From: Alphaproteobacteria bacterium
GTDB taxonomy: Bacteria > Pseudomonadota > Alphaproteobacteria > Rhizobiales > Rhizobiaceae
Direction of reading: 5' to 3'
DNA: 10,331 bases
NCBI GenBank assembly: GCA_017308345.1
Contig: JAFKFE010000522.1
Span: forward strand, 1-10,331
Under the pieces are notes generated by a model. The model was not told the DNA's origin. It ran no database searches and saw only the letters and a list, made by a program, of their open reading frames with translations. Positions 1 to 7,014 of this stretch are shown in pieces. A program made the translations under genes and the position numbers. Numbering within the stretch: the first letter of the stretch is position 1; every line of letters starts with the position of its first letter.

Positions 1-244
1 TGCCGAGCACGGCGCCCACCGGCGCCACCTGTCCTTCGGTGAAGAAGATGTCCGCCAGCCAGCCGTCGCGATCGGCCTCTATTTCGGTCGCCGCCTTGGC
101 GGTCTCGACGGTGACGATGAGGTCGCCGGCCTTGACCGGATCGCCTGGTTTGGCCGCCCAGGCGACCACCAGCACGGCTTCCATATATTCGCCGCCGGCG
201 CTGTCGATGCTGATCGGAGGGGTGGCACTCGCCGTCTCCGTCAC
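1..244 (-). CDS. Dihydrolipoamide acyltransferase (E2), N-terminal lipoyl domain, partial
   Basis: This is the first 81 codons of the E2 component of a 2-oxoacid dehydrogenase complex; the gene runs off the window at position 1. E2 carries the acyl group from E1 on a swinging lipoyl-lysine and passes it to CoA. The visible part is a lipoyl domain: a PGDPVKAGD turn (residues 33-41) followed by ETAKA (47-51), where K50 is the predicted lipoylation site (usual family motif ExDKA). I chose the GTG at 244-242, which overlaps the E1-beta stop as GTGA. The next start, ATG at residue 21, would delete the first strand of the lipoyl domain (PISIDSAGG, residues 10-18). No strong ribosome binding site is visible, so translational coupling to E1-beta is likely. 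The catalytic and E3-binding domains lie outside, so the acyl specificity (pyruvate, branched-chain, acetoin) cannot be decided. Confidence 0.88.
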   Translation of the reverse strand, partial: MTETASATPPISIDSAGGEYMEAVLVVAWAAKPGDPVKAGDLIVTVETAKAATEIEADRDGWLADIFFTEGQVAPVGAVLG

Positions 245-1215
245 TTCAGCGTCTTCAGCGCGGCGGCGCGGATTTTCTCGGCGCTCGGCAGCATCGCCGT
301 CTCGAGCGGCTCGGAATAGGGGATCGGCATGTCCGGCAGCGTGACGCGCGCGACCGGCGCGTCCAACTCGTCGAAGGCATGATCCATGATCGTCGCCGAG
401 AGCTCGGCGGCATAGCCGCAGAAGCGCCAGCCTTCGTTGACCACGACGGCGTGATGCGTCTTCGCGATCGAGGCGACGATGGCATTGACGTCGAGCGGGC
501 GCAGCGACCGGAGGTCGACGATCTCGGCCGAAACGCCGTCCGTGGCCAGAAGATCGGCCGCCTTCGACGCCTCGACCACCATCTTCGAGGTGGCGAAGAT
601 CGAGATGTCGCTGCCCTCGCGCAGGATCGCCGCCTTGCCGAGCGGCACCGTCACGTCGCCGTCGGGCACCTCGCCGCGGGTGTTGTAGAGCAGCTTGTGC
701 TCGAGGAAGACGACGGGCTGATCGTCGCGGATCGCCGCCTTCAGCATGCGCTTGGCGTCGGCGGGCGTCGAAGGCGCGACGACCTTGATGCCGGGAATAT
801 GGGCGACCATGGAATCGAGCGCCTTGGAGTGCTGCGCGCCGGCGCCGGCGCCACCGCCGCCCTGGGTGCGCAGCACGAAGGGCATCTTCACCTGGCCGTT
901 CCAGATGTAGTTGTAGATCGAGGCCTGGTTGACCAGCGCATCGAGCGTCAGCGGCATGAAATCCGCATACATGATTTCAAGCACCGGCCGGGTGCCGGTC
1001 ATGGCCGCGGTCACCGCCATGGCGGTCAGCGCCTGTTCGGAGATCGGCGTGTCGCGAACCCGCGTCTCGCCGAACTCTTCCATCAGCCCTTTCGTCACCT
1101 TGAAGACGCCGCCATAGCGGCCGATGTCCTCGCCGAACAGGAAGACGGAGGGGTCGGCCTGCATCTCCTCGCGCAGCGCGGCGTTGAGCGCTTCGGCATA
1201 TCGCATCATCGCCAT
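241..1215 (-). CDS. 2-oxoacid/acetoin dehydrogenase E1 component, beta subunit
   Basis: This is the 324-residue beta subunit of the alpha2-beta2 thiamine-diphosphate E1 enzyme, a normal length for the PDH-E1-beta/AcoB family. E1 decarboxylates a 2-oxo acid (or cleaves acetoin) and reductively acylates the lipoyl arm of E2. Visible landmarks are GED at residues 28-30, DTPISEQ at 55-61 with E60 as the likely cofactor-activating glutamate, a glycine-rich stretch ending in QHS (128-130) with H129 in the active-site loop, and DLRSLRPLD (234-242) at the start of the transketolase C-terminal domain. The ATG at 1215 lies one base after the E1-alpha stop, with a GAGG nine bases upstream inside the E1-alpha end. 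It is followed by E2 with a 4-base overlap, so the three genes form one operon. Substrate is uncertain; the neighbours suggest a dedicated catabolic complex rather than the housekeeping pyruvate dehydrogenase. Confidence 0.93.
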   Translation of the reverse strand: MAMMRYAEALNAALREEMQADPSVFLFGEDIGRYGGVFKVTKGLMEEFGETRVRDTPISEQALTAMAVTAAMTGTRPVLEIMYADFMPLTLDALVNQASIYNYIWNGQVKMPFVLRTQGGGGAGAGAQHSKALDSMVAHIPGIKVVAPSTPADAKRMLKAAIRDDQPVVFLEHKLLYNTRGEVPDGDVTVPLGKAAILREGSDISIFATSKMVVEASKAADLLATDGVSAEIVDLRSLRPLDVNAIVASIAKTHHAVVVNEGWRFCGYAAELSATIMDHAFDELDAPVARVTLPDMPIPYSEPLETAMLPSAEKIRAAALKTLK

Positions 1216-1216
1216 G

Positions 1217-2188
1217 TCAGTACGCCTCGCTGTAGGGATTGCAGGCTTCGTCGAGCGCGAATTCCGGCATCGGGTCGGAAAGAGCGGCCTCGAACGCCTC
1301 GTCGGTCTCGGCCTTGGCCGCGGCCTCGATCGCGGCGAGCCGTGCCTCGTCGACCTTGCCCGACAGCGCCTTGCGCGAGACGAGCAGGGGGTCGCGGGCC
1401 TTCCAGGCCGCTATGTCTTCCGGCTTCTGGTAACCGCCCATGTCGGAGGTGGAGAAGCCCTCGACGCGATAGGTCTTGCATTCCACCATGCCGGGACCTT
1501 CGCCACGTCTCGCCCGCTCCACCATGGCCGATACGGCGCGATAAACGGCGACGGCGTCGTTGCCGTCGACGATCTCGGCCGGCATGGCATAGCCGGCGGC
1601 GCGGATCGACAGGTCCGCGACCGGCGACTGGACGTCGGAGGGAACAGTCAGCCCGAACTGATTGTGCTCGAGCACGAAGACGACCGGCAGCTTCCAGAGC
1701 CCGGCCATGTTCATCGCCTCGTGGCAGATGCCGGTCTGGGCGGCGCCGTCGCCGAAGATGCACATGGCGACATTGCCGGTGCCGAGGATCTGCATCGACA
1801 GCGCCATGCCGGTGGCGGCGGGGATGCCGGCGCCGACGATGGCATTGCCGCCGATCACGCCCTTTTCGGCGTCGGCGACCAGCATGTGCCCGGCCCGCCC
1901 GCCGCAGGCGCCGGTGGCCCTGCCGAATATCTCGGCCACCACGGGACGCATGGCCATGCCCTTGCCGATATAGACGGCATGGCCTCGATGCGTGGTGGCC
2001 ACCTTGTCGTCGGTCTCCAGCGCCGCCGTGGCGGCGACGCCGACAGCCTCCTGGCCGTCGCACCGATGGATCGGACCGCGTGTGCGCCCTTCCTTGTGAA
2101 GCGCCCCAAGCCTCTCTTCCAGGTGCCGCACCAGCAGCATCCGGCGATAGATTTCCAGCTGTTGTTCGACGGAAGGAGTGTTCTTCAC
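1217..2188 (-). CDS. 2-oxoacid/acetoin dehydrogenase E1 component, alpha subunit
   Basis: This is the 323-residue alpha subunit of the thiamine-diphosphate E1 enzyme, similar in length to PdhA/AcoA. The ThDP/Mg-binding motif is clear: GDGAAQTG begins at residue 146 and closes with EHN at 174-176 (family consensus GDG...NN, here with H for the first N). HRGH (67-70) and GACGGRAGHM (93-102) match conserved family segments, and the regulatory loop region reads GFSTSD (244-249). I chose the GTG at 2188-2186, just after a GGGGA, which puts the family's usual N-terminus (LEIYRRMLLVRHLEE, residues 11-25) about ten residues in. The open frame continues upstream to 2542, but that part runs through the promoter and the antisense of the SDR gene and has no family similarity. 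It is the first gene of the E1-alpha/E1-beta/E2 operon and is transcribed divergently from the SDR gene. Confidence 0.93.
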   Translation of the reverse strand: MKNTPSVEQQLEIYRRMLLVRHLEERLGALHKEGRTRGPIHRCDGQEAVGVAATAALETDDKVATTHRGHAVYIGKGMAMRPVVAEIFGRATGACGGRAGHMLVADAEKGVIGGNAIVGAGIPAATGMALSMQILGTGNVAMCIFGDGAAQTGICHEAMNMAGLWKLPVVFVLEHNQFGLTVPSDVQSPVADLSIRAAGYAMPAEIVDGNDAVAVYRAVSAMVERARRGEGPGMVECKTYRVEGFSTSDMGGYQKPEDIAAWKARDPLLVSRKALSGKVDEARLAAIEAAAKAETDEAFEAALSDPMPEFALDEACNPYSEAY

Positions 2189-2200
2189 GGCTATCCCCGG

Positions 2201-2213
2201 TTTCGTGTCGAAA
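2201..2213. repeat. Inverted repeat next to operator (possible accessory site)
   Basis: TTTCGTGTCGAAA is an inverted repeat with 5-base arms around TGT. Its GTGTCG (2205-2210) repeats the half-site of the main palindrome (2226-2231) at an offset of exactly 21 bases, about two helical turns, so a second regulator dimer could bind on the same face of the DNA. It overlaps the expected transcription start of the E1-alpha operon. Confidence 0.35.
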
Positions 2214-2242
2214 TTAAATACAAAAGTGTCGACACTTTGCAA
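2213..2242 (-). promoter_or_regulatory. Probable promoter of the E1-alpha/E1-beta/E2 operon
   Basis: On the minus strand a -35-like TTGCAA (2242-2237) and a -10-like TTTAAT (2218-2213) are separated by 18 bases, with the start of transcription expected near 2206, about 18 bases before the GTG. The 16-bp palindrome at 2223-2238 lies almost exactly between the two boxes, the classic position for a repressor that blocks RNA polymerase. The boxes are imperfect (4/6 and 5/6 to the sigma-70 consensus), so this is a prediction only. Confidence 0.4.
2223..2238. promoter_or_regulatory. 16-bp perfect palindromic operator (shared regulon site 1)
   Basis: AAAGTGTCGACACTTT is a perfect inverted repeat in the gap between the divergent E1-alpha and SDR genes. 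Its core GTGTCGACAC and four flanking A residues recur identically in the other divergent promoter region at 7011-7024. A site shared by two divergent promoters of functionally related genes is best explained as the operator of one dimeric regulator. The GT-CG-AC centre fits GntR/FadR-type operators (GT..AC half-sites) and also LacI-type operators with a central CG; the family is not decidable here and no regulator gene lies in the window. Confidence 0.65.
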
Positions 2243-2255
2243 GCACTTCTGCAAG
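2233..2255. repeat. Imperfect tandem repeat of 11/12 bp adjoining the operator
   Basis: CACTTTGCAAG (2233-2243) is followed directly by CACTTCTGCAAG (2244-2255), differing by one inserted base. The first copy contains the right half of the palindromic operator, so the duplication creates an extra partial half-site (CACTT) on the SDR side. It may be a secondary contact or simply a small duplication; the sequence does not tell. Confidence 0.35.
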
Positions 2256-2291
2256 ATGGGGTGAAAACAAGTTTGGGAAAGGGGACTGGCC

Positions 2292-3038
2292 ATGCGGCTG
2301 AAGGACAAGGCGGCAATCGTCACGGGGGCCGGCGCCGGCATCGGCGCCGCCGTCACGGCACTGTTCGTGAAGGAGGGCGCCCGCGTTCTGGCCGTGGACC
2401 GCGACGGCGCTCGGGCGAGCGAAGTGGCCGGCGGCACCGGCGCGCTGGCGATGCAAGCGGATGTCTCCGACGAGGCTTCCGTCGCGGCGATGGTGCGCCG
2501 TGCGCAAGAGGCATTCGGGCGCGTCGACATCCTGGTCAACAATGCCGGCTACGGCATACGCGGTTCGGTCGTCGACACCGCCGCGGACGATTGGGACGCG
2601 CTGATGGCGGTGAACCTGAAGGGTGTCTTCCTCTGCTCCAAGCATGCCATTCCCGTCATGGCCGCCGGTGGCGGCGGGGTGATCGTGAACACCGCCTCCA
2701 ATGTCGCCAATGTCGGGCTTGCCGACCGGGCCGCCTATGTCGCCTCGAAAGGCGGCGTCGCGGCGCTGACGCGGGCCATGGCGCTCGACCATGCGGGCCA
2801 GAACATCCGCGTCAACGCCGTGGCGCCGGGCGTCACCTGGTCGAGCTATTTCGACAGCATGCTCAAGACCCATCCCGATCCGAAAGGGTTTGTCGCGGCG
2901 CTCAACGCGCGATCGCCGATGAACCGCGTCGCGCAGCCGATCGAGATCGCCAATGCGATATTGTGGCTCGCCAGCGGCGAATCCTCCTTCGCGACCGGCT
3001 CGATCCTGACGGTCGACGGCGGCATGACCGCCTGGTGA
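2292..3038 (+). CDS. Short-chain dehydrogenase/reductase (SDR, NAD-type)
   Basis: This is a 248-residue classical SDR, of the usual length, that should oxidise a secondary alcohol or reduce a ketone. Visible motifs are the cofactor turn TGAGAGIG (11-18), an acidic D36 at the end of strand beta-2 favouring NAD over NADP, D57 near the adenine, NNAG (83-86), the complete tetrad N108, S136, Y149 and K153 (YVASK), and the PG motif at 179-180. The ATG at 2292 follows AAGGGGA (2279-2285) at six bases. It is alone on the plus strand, divergent from E1-alpha, and ends 37 bases from the end of the convergent mutase gene; no convincing terminator hairpin is seen there. The shared operator at 2223-2238 suggests co-regulation with both neighbouring operons. 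Substrate is unknown; FabG-like and 3-hydroxyacyl or cyclic-alcohol specificities cannot be told apart from motifs. Confidence 0.93.
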   Translation: MRLKDKAAIVTGAGAGIGAAVTALFVKEGARVLAVDRDGARASEVAGGTGALAMQADVSDEASVAAMVRRAQEAFGRVDILVNNAGYGIRGSVVDTAADDWDALMAVNLKGVFLCSKHAIPVMAAGGGGVIVNTASNVANVGLADRAAYVASKGGVAALTRAMALDHAGQNIRVNAVAPGVTWSSYFDSMLKTHPDPKGFVAALNARSPMNRVAQPIEIANAILWLASGESSFATGSILTVDGGMTAW

Positions 3039-3075
3039 GCACAGGCTCCGTTGCATCGCGGCGCCGTTCGCCAGG

Positions 3076-4815
3076 TCAGAAAGCGGGCGGGATGGAGCGC
3101 AGGGCGGCGAGCATCTCGTCGAGGTCGGCGCAAGGCAGGCAGCCGAGGTCGGCGATATCCTTGGTCACATCGACCGGCAGGCCTGAATTGGAGTCCTTGG
3201 GCACCTCGTTCAGCCGACCGCCGATCAGCACCGGCAGGGCAAGTCCGCGTGCCGCCATCGCCGCTTTCACCGCCTGCGCATAGCGCAGCGCCACGCCATT
3301 ATAGGTGCTGACCGCGATGGCGTCCGCGCCGGTTTCGGCGGCGCGCGCGACGAGCGCTTCCGGGTCGACGGCCACGCCGGCGTCCGCGATGGCGATGCCC
3401 AGCCCCTCGAGCGCCTGCTCGACGAGATATTTTCCATGTTCATGCACGTCGGTGGTGCCGATGCAGACAGTGAGGTTCCTTGCGGCCTCCACCGGCTTTT
3501 GCGCCGCGACCCAGGCTGCCGCCTTGTGGTTGAGCTCGCGTGCCCATTCGGCATGGATCAGCGGCGTGCGCCCCCGCTGGCCGACGGCGCCCGGACCGAA
3601 AAGCGCTTCCAGGCGGCGCGGTCCGATGCGGCGGATGGCCAGCATCAGCGCGGCGGGATCGTCCACCGCGACCCCCCGCTCGGCGAAGCCGGCGAGAGCG
3701 GCATCGGCAAAGCGCCGCCCGCCTTCGACCAGCACATCCGCCATCGCCTCCACCTTTGTCCAGTCGAAGACCGGGTCGTAGAAGGGCGCGTGCAGCGTCA
3801 GCCGGTGGGCGAAGGTTTGCGCGTCGATGATCTCGTCGACGTCGGGAATGCGCTGGTTCTCGGTCACCGGCACGGGATTGATCGCATGGCCCGAAGGCCA
3901 CCGCCCCATGGCGAGTATGTCGGCCAGCAGATAGCTCGCCAGGCTTGCGTAATTGCCGGCGGGGGTCGACTGGTAGGAGACGGTGTTGCCGAAGATCATG
4001 GTGCCCGGCGTGTCGGTGACCCGGACCAGGGCCGCGTGGAAGGCGGTGCGCGACAGCGGATCGCTGAAATGATGACCGTAGCAATGGCCGAGCCGCGCGC
4101 CGATCAGCGTCTCGACGATGTGTTTTTCCACCAGCACCATGCCGAGAGCGCAGGCCATGTCGATGAAAAGCCCGGCAAATCCGTCGTCGAGATTGGAGTG
4201 GACGAGGATCTCCGCGTCCTGCGCGGCGATCAGGCCGAGCGCGGTGACGGTCGCTTCGGTGGTTGCTACGTCATCGTCCCAATAGGGCAGCCGGAAGGTG
4301 AAATACTGTCCGAGATTGCCGATCGCGGTCGCCCCTGCGGCGATTGCGGCGCGGGTGTTTTCGACGGCGCCCGGCAGGCCGAGCATGAAGTCACCGAAAT
4401 GGGCGGCGGCGGGCGCGGCATTGGTGATGCGCGCGAAGTCTTCCGGGCCGGTCAGCACGATGCCGGTGCCGCGCGCGGCCTTGGCGCGCATGGCTTGCGG
4501 ATAGCCCATCGACCAGTCGAGCGTGATGCCGAAACGGTCGACGGTCACGCCCGCCTTGCGGCATTGCTCATGCACCTCGCCGATCGCGGCGATCGTGCGG
4601 TCGACGCTCCGGAAGCCGATATGCGCGTGTTGCATGACGCGCCTTTCGGCCGCCGCCTTGCGTTTCCACGCCGCTTCTGACGGCATTCCGGTTTTGGTCA
4701 GGAAGCGGCAGGTGCCGAGCTGCCAGTCGCGCGCCATCGCGCGCCCTTCGGCAAGCAGGTCCGCCCCCGGCTTGAGGCGCGGCTCGATGAGTGCGGGGGT
4801 GACGTCGGCGGTCAT
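3076..4815 (-). CDS. Cobalamin-dependent mutase, glutamate-mutase-like barrel fused to B12-binding domain
   Basis: This 579-residue protein is a putative adenosylcobalamin-dependent isomerase. The C-terminal third (from about residue 446) is a B12-binding Rossmann domain: DVHEHG (456-461) is the DxHxxG motif whose H458 would ligate cobalt in the base-off/His-on state. It is followed by AVST (501-504, in place of the usual SxL) and IGG (531-533) near the nucleotide tail. The N-terminal part (about 20-440) resembles the glutamate mutase epsilon (GlmE) barrel by recall: GNLGQYFTFRLPYW (166-179) sits where GlmE has its NEGGG...NVPY segment, and the AGNYASL to TENQRIP region (286-324) where GlmE has its late barrel strands. 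GlmE and GlmS are normally separate chains, so this is a fusion. Equivalents of the glutamate-binding residues appear changed, so glutamate is probably not the substrate. It is the last gene of the operon, overlapping the hydrolase stop by four bases (ATGA). The fold call is fairly sure; the reaction is unknown. Confidence 0.8.
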   Translation of the reverse strand: MTADVTPALIEPRLKPGADLLAEGRAMARDWQLGTCRFLTKTGMPSEAAWKRKAAAERRVMQHAHIGFRSVDRTIAAIGEVHEQCRKAGVTVDRFGITLDWSMGYPQAMRAKAARGTGIVLTGPEDFARITNAAPAAAHFGDFMLGLPGAVENTRAAIAAGATAIGNLGQYFTFRLPYWDDDVATTEATVTALGLIAAQDAEILVHSNLDDGFAGLFIDMACALGMVLVEKHIVETLIGARLGHCYGHHFSDPLSRTAFHAALVRVTDTPGTMIFGNTVSYQSTPAGNYASLASYLLADILAMGRWPSGHAINPVPVTENQRIPDVDEIIDAQTFAHRLTLHAPFYDPVFDWTKVEAMADVLVEGGRRFADAALAGFAERGVAVDDPAALMLAIRRIGPRRLEALFGPGAVGQRGRTPLIHAEWARELNHKAAAWVAAQKPVEAARNLTVCIGTTDVHEHGKYLVEQALEGLGIAIADAGVAVDPEALVARAAETGADAIAVSTYNGVALRYAQAVKAAMAARGLALPVLIGGRLNEVPKDSNSGLPVDVTKDIADLGCLPCADLDEMLAALRSIPPAF

Positions 4816-5618
4816 GATGTCTGCTGTTCGCTTTCGGCAACGAAGCGGCGGATGATGGCGGCGAAACCCATCGGATCGGCGAGGGGATGGAAATGCGCGC
4901 CTTCGATGGATGTGTATCTCGCCGCCGGTATCGCGGCGGCGATGGCCTGAGAGATGGCGGGCGGCGTCAGGACATCGCCCATGGCGGCGATCACCTGGAC
5001 CGGGGCGGCGATGCGCGGCAGGTCCGCGAGACGATCGTGGTCGAGCAGCATGCGTACGCGCGCCGCCGCGACGCTGAGCGGAGCGAGCGTCCGGGACGCG
5101 GCGGCGACCGCTTCTTCGAGCTGCTTCTCATGCGTTTCGAGATAGGAAGGTTCGTGGCAAAGCACATGGCCAAGGCGCTGATAGGTCTCGGCCATGCCGG
5201 CCTCGAGCAGTTCGGCGCGGGCCGTGAAGAGCGCGCGGAATCGGGCATCGGCCCGCGCCCAGGAACTGCTGATCGTGTAGCCCAGGCCGAGGTCGGCATG
5301 GTCGAGCGCGAGCACCTGCGCGATGGCGCCGCCGGTGGAATGCCCGACGATATGCGCCGGCCCGCCCGTAAGCGCCAACAGGCCTGCGACATCGCTGGCG
5401 ATCAACGGGATCGAATAGGGCCCTTCCGGGCGGTCGCCGCGGCCCGCGCCGCGATGGTCGGTGACGATCAGGCGATGGTCGGCCTCAAGCAGGCGCGCCA
5501 CGCCGGCCCAGAACCGTCCGTCCCCGCCGAGCCCCGGGATGAGGGCCACGCGCGGACCGCTCGCGCCAAACGTCTCGTAGTGGATGCGGCATCCATCGGC
5601 GGCGGTGAAGAACGCCAT
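4812..5618 (-). CDS. Alpha/beta-fold hydrolase
   Basis: This is a 268-residue single-domain alpha/beta hydrolase, like the PcaD/RutD/enol-lactonase group. The oxyanion-hole region PGLGGDG (28-34), DHRGAGRGDRP (54-64), the nucleophile elbow GHSTG (92-96) with S94, the acid D215 in GDVLTPP, and the base H242 or H244 in GAHFHPLADP make a complete Ser-Asp-His triad. There is no signal peptide, so it acts in the cytoplasm. The ATG at 5618 overlaps the preceding stop as TAATG and has a GGAGG six bases upstream (5629-5625), so it is translated efficiently within the operon. It probably cleaves an ester, lactone, thioester or a C-C bond of a beta-diketone made in this pathway; motifs do not choose among these. 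Confidence 0.92.
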   Translation of the reverse strand: MAFFTAADGCRIHYETFGASGPRVALIPGLGGDGRFWAGVARLLEADHRLIVTDHRGAGRGDRPEGPYSIPLIASDVAGLLALTGGPAHIVGHSTGGAIAQVLALDHADLGLGYTISSSWARADARFRALFTARAELLEAGMAETYQRLGHVLCHEPSYLETHEKQLEEAVAAASRTLAPLSVAAARVRMLLDHDRLADLPRIAAPVQVIAAMGDVLTPPAISQAIAAAIPAARYTSIEGAHFHPLADPMGFAAIIRRFVAESEQQTS

Positions 5619-6391
5619 TAACGGCCTCCGGTGGCGAGCAGGTCGCGCAGCGTGGCCGCAAGGCTGAGGGCCGTGAGCGCCGACGTCTTCGGATTGCCGG
5701 GCGAAGGCGCGTTGGCGAGGTGGAACGAGGCGTTGCCGGCGCCGCTCTCGGCCTCGATCTCATGCGTGTTGCCGGCCGCCTTCGGGTCGGCGATCACGCG
5801 CACGGTGACCTTGTCGGCGCCGACGGCCAGCGCCACGGCGAAGGCGGCATTGAGGTTCCTCGGGTAGGCCCTTGCGGCTTCCGCGGGCGTGCCCTCGAAT
5901 AGAACCACCGCATCGTGCTCGGCCGACAGGCCGAGGGCGGCCAGTTCCGCCTTCCAGGCTGCCGGCGGCTTGCGCGAGGTGTAGCGCACCCGCGCGTCGG
6001 GAAGGGCCGCTATCGCGCGGAGATAGTCGAGGCCGCCCAGGGCGCCTGCCGGCAGGATGACGCGCGCGCCGCCGTCACGGCCGGCGTCGGTAAGGCGTGT
6101 ATGAAGCGCTGTGTCGGCAAGCGCGCCGACCGAGGCAATGACGGTCGGGATACCTGCTTCGAGCAGCGCCGGCACGTAAGCGGCGACCGCCTCCTGGCCT
6201 GCCGCCTCGGCCACCGCGTCCGGCTTCGCGTCGATCAGCTGATCGAGCCTGGTGACCGCGCTCGCATTGGCCGGCAATTCAGGCCTGGCGCCTTCGCGCA
6301 GGAGCACTACCCAGTCGATCGTGTCAGCTGAAAAGGCCGAGACGAGGTCACGCGCGATCGCGCCGTAGCCGATGAGACCGAGCGTCGTCAT
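5618..6391 (-). CDS. L-aspartate dehydrogenase-family oxidoreductase (NadX-like)
   Basis: This 257-residue protein matches the aspartate dehydrogenase family (EC 1.4.1.21), which converts L-aspartate and NAD(P) to iminoaspartate/oxaloacetate and ammonia. An N-terminal Rossmann motif GLIGYGAIA (5-13) binds the dinucleotide. PAGALGGLD (114-122), the N-x-H segment AGNTHEIEAE (206-215) with H210 as the probable catalytic histidine, and NPKTSALTALS (233-243) are family hallmarks. The ATG at 6391 has GAGG in the nine-base gap after the cupin stop. In many bacteria NadX supplies iminoaspartate for NAD synthesis beside nadA/nadC; here it lies between a cupin and a hydrolase in a catabolic operon that ends in a B12 mutase. 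A related amino acid, such as a substituted aspartate, is therefore a possible substrate. The family is certain; the exact substrate is inference. Confidence 0.88.
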   Translation of the reverse strand: MTTLGLIGYGAIARDLVSAFSADTIDWVVLLREGARPELPANASAVTRLDQLIDAKPDAVAEAAGQEAVAAYVPALLEAGIPTVIASVGALADTALHTRLTDAGRDGGARVILPAGALGGLDYLRAIAALPDARVRYTSRKPPAAWKAELAALGLSAEHDAVVLFEGTPAEAARAYPRNLNAAFAVALAVGADKVTVRVIADPKAAGNTHEIEAESGAGNASFHLANAPSPGNPKTSALTALSLAATLRDLLATGGR

Positions 6392-6400
6392 CCGGCCTCT

Positions 6401-6937
6401 TCAGGAGTTACGGCTCACGGGATCGAACTTGTCGGCGAGGTCTGCGCCGAAAACCGTCTTGCGCTCGATCTCCAGCACGTTTTCCGGGCGCGGGAAGTTG
6501 GACGGCACACGCTCGCCCGGCTTGCGTGGCTTGCCGATGAGGCGGAAGAAGTCCTCAAGCCCGTTGGGCACGATCAGCCAGACCCAGCGAAGCTGCGTCT
6601 CGCCATCGTTGATGAACATGTGCCTGACATTCTTCGGCAGGAACACCACGCTGTCGGGCCGTATCGGATACTCCTTGCCGTCGACGACGGCGCGGCCGTG
6701 GCCTTCGATCACGTAGATTGCTTCTTCGTTGCGGTCATGCGTGTGCTCGCGCACGTAACCGCCGGGCGCGACCGACTGCGTGCCGAGCGCGAACGGATGC
6801 TCCATGCCGACGATATGCGGCGCCAGCGCCACGTCGATATGGCCGTTCGCCGGCACCGGCTGCCAGTAGCTTTCACGCGTTTCGGATCCGGAAATATGAA
6901 TCCCGGAGGGAGCAGAAGGAAGGTGGGTGTCGTCCAT
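6401..6937 (-). CDS. Cupin-domain protein, metal-binding (possible dioxygenase or isomerase)
   Basis: This 178-residue single-domain cupin keeps the full metal-ligand set. Motif 1 reads GGYVREHTHDRNEE (59-72), with H65, H67 and E71, and is followed by G79. Motif 2 reads PKNVRHMFIN (101-110), with H106 as fourth ligand. Such proteins bind Fe or Mn/Zn and act as dioxygenases, isomerases, decarboxylases or sensors. The C-terminal tail (140-178) is rich in charged residues and prolines and lies outside the barrel. I chose the ATG at 6937; the open frame runs on upstream but through the promoter and the antisense of the flavoprotein gene. The ribosome binding site is weak. It is the first gene of the cupin/NadX/hydrolase/mutase operon, nine bases before NadX, and divergent from the flavoprotein. 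No substrate can be assigned. Confidence 0.87.
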   Translation of the reverse strand: MDDTHLPSAPSGIHISGSETRESYWQPVPANGHIDVALAPHIVGMEHPFALGTQSVAPGGYVREHTHDRNEEAIYVIEGHGRAVVDGKEYPIRPDSVVFLPKNVRHMFINDGETQLRWVWLIVPNGLEDFFRLIGKPRKPGERVPSNFPRPENVLEIERKTVFGADLADKFDPVSRNS

Positions 6938-7014
6938 GGCTCTGCCTGTCGAAAGGGGCTGCGAATGATCATGCGGGCGAATGCCGCTCACCAACGGAGC
7001 GTATAACGCAAAAA

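Noticed and set aside
379..2217. Long plus-strand open frame opposite the E1 genes (612 residues)
   Set aside because: Arg/His-rich translation with no domain; an antisense shadow caused by high GC. The minus-strand frames encode clear E1-beta and E1-alpha.
2189..2542. N-terminal extension of E1-alpha to a start at 2542
   Set aside because: The extension crosses the promoter and palindrome and runs antisense to the SDR gene; family similarity begins only after the GTG at 2188.
3039..3075. Terminator between the convergent SDR and mutase genes
   Set aside because: Only short GC-rich complementarity (GGCGCC) and no T-run; not enough to call.
1124..3283. Plus-strand open frame of 719 residues across E1-alpha and SDR
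   Set aside because: Low-complexity Arg/Gly-rich translation spanning two real genes and a promoter; GC-driven shadow.
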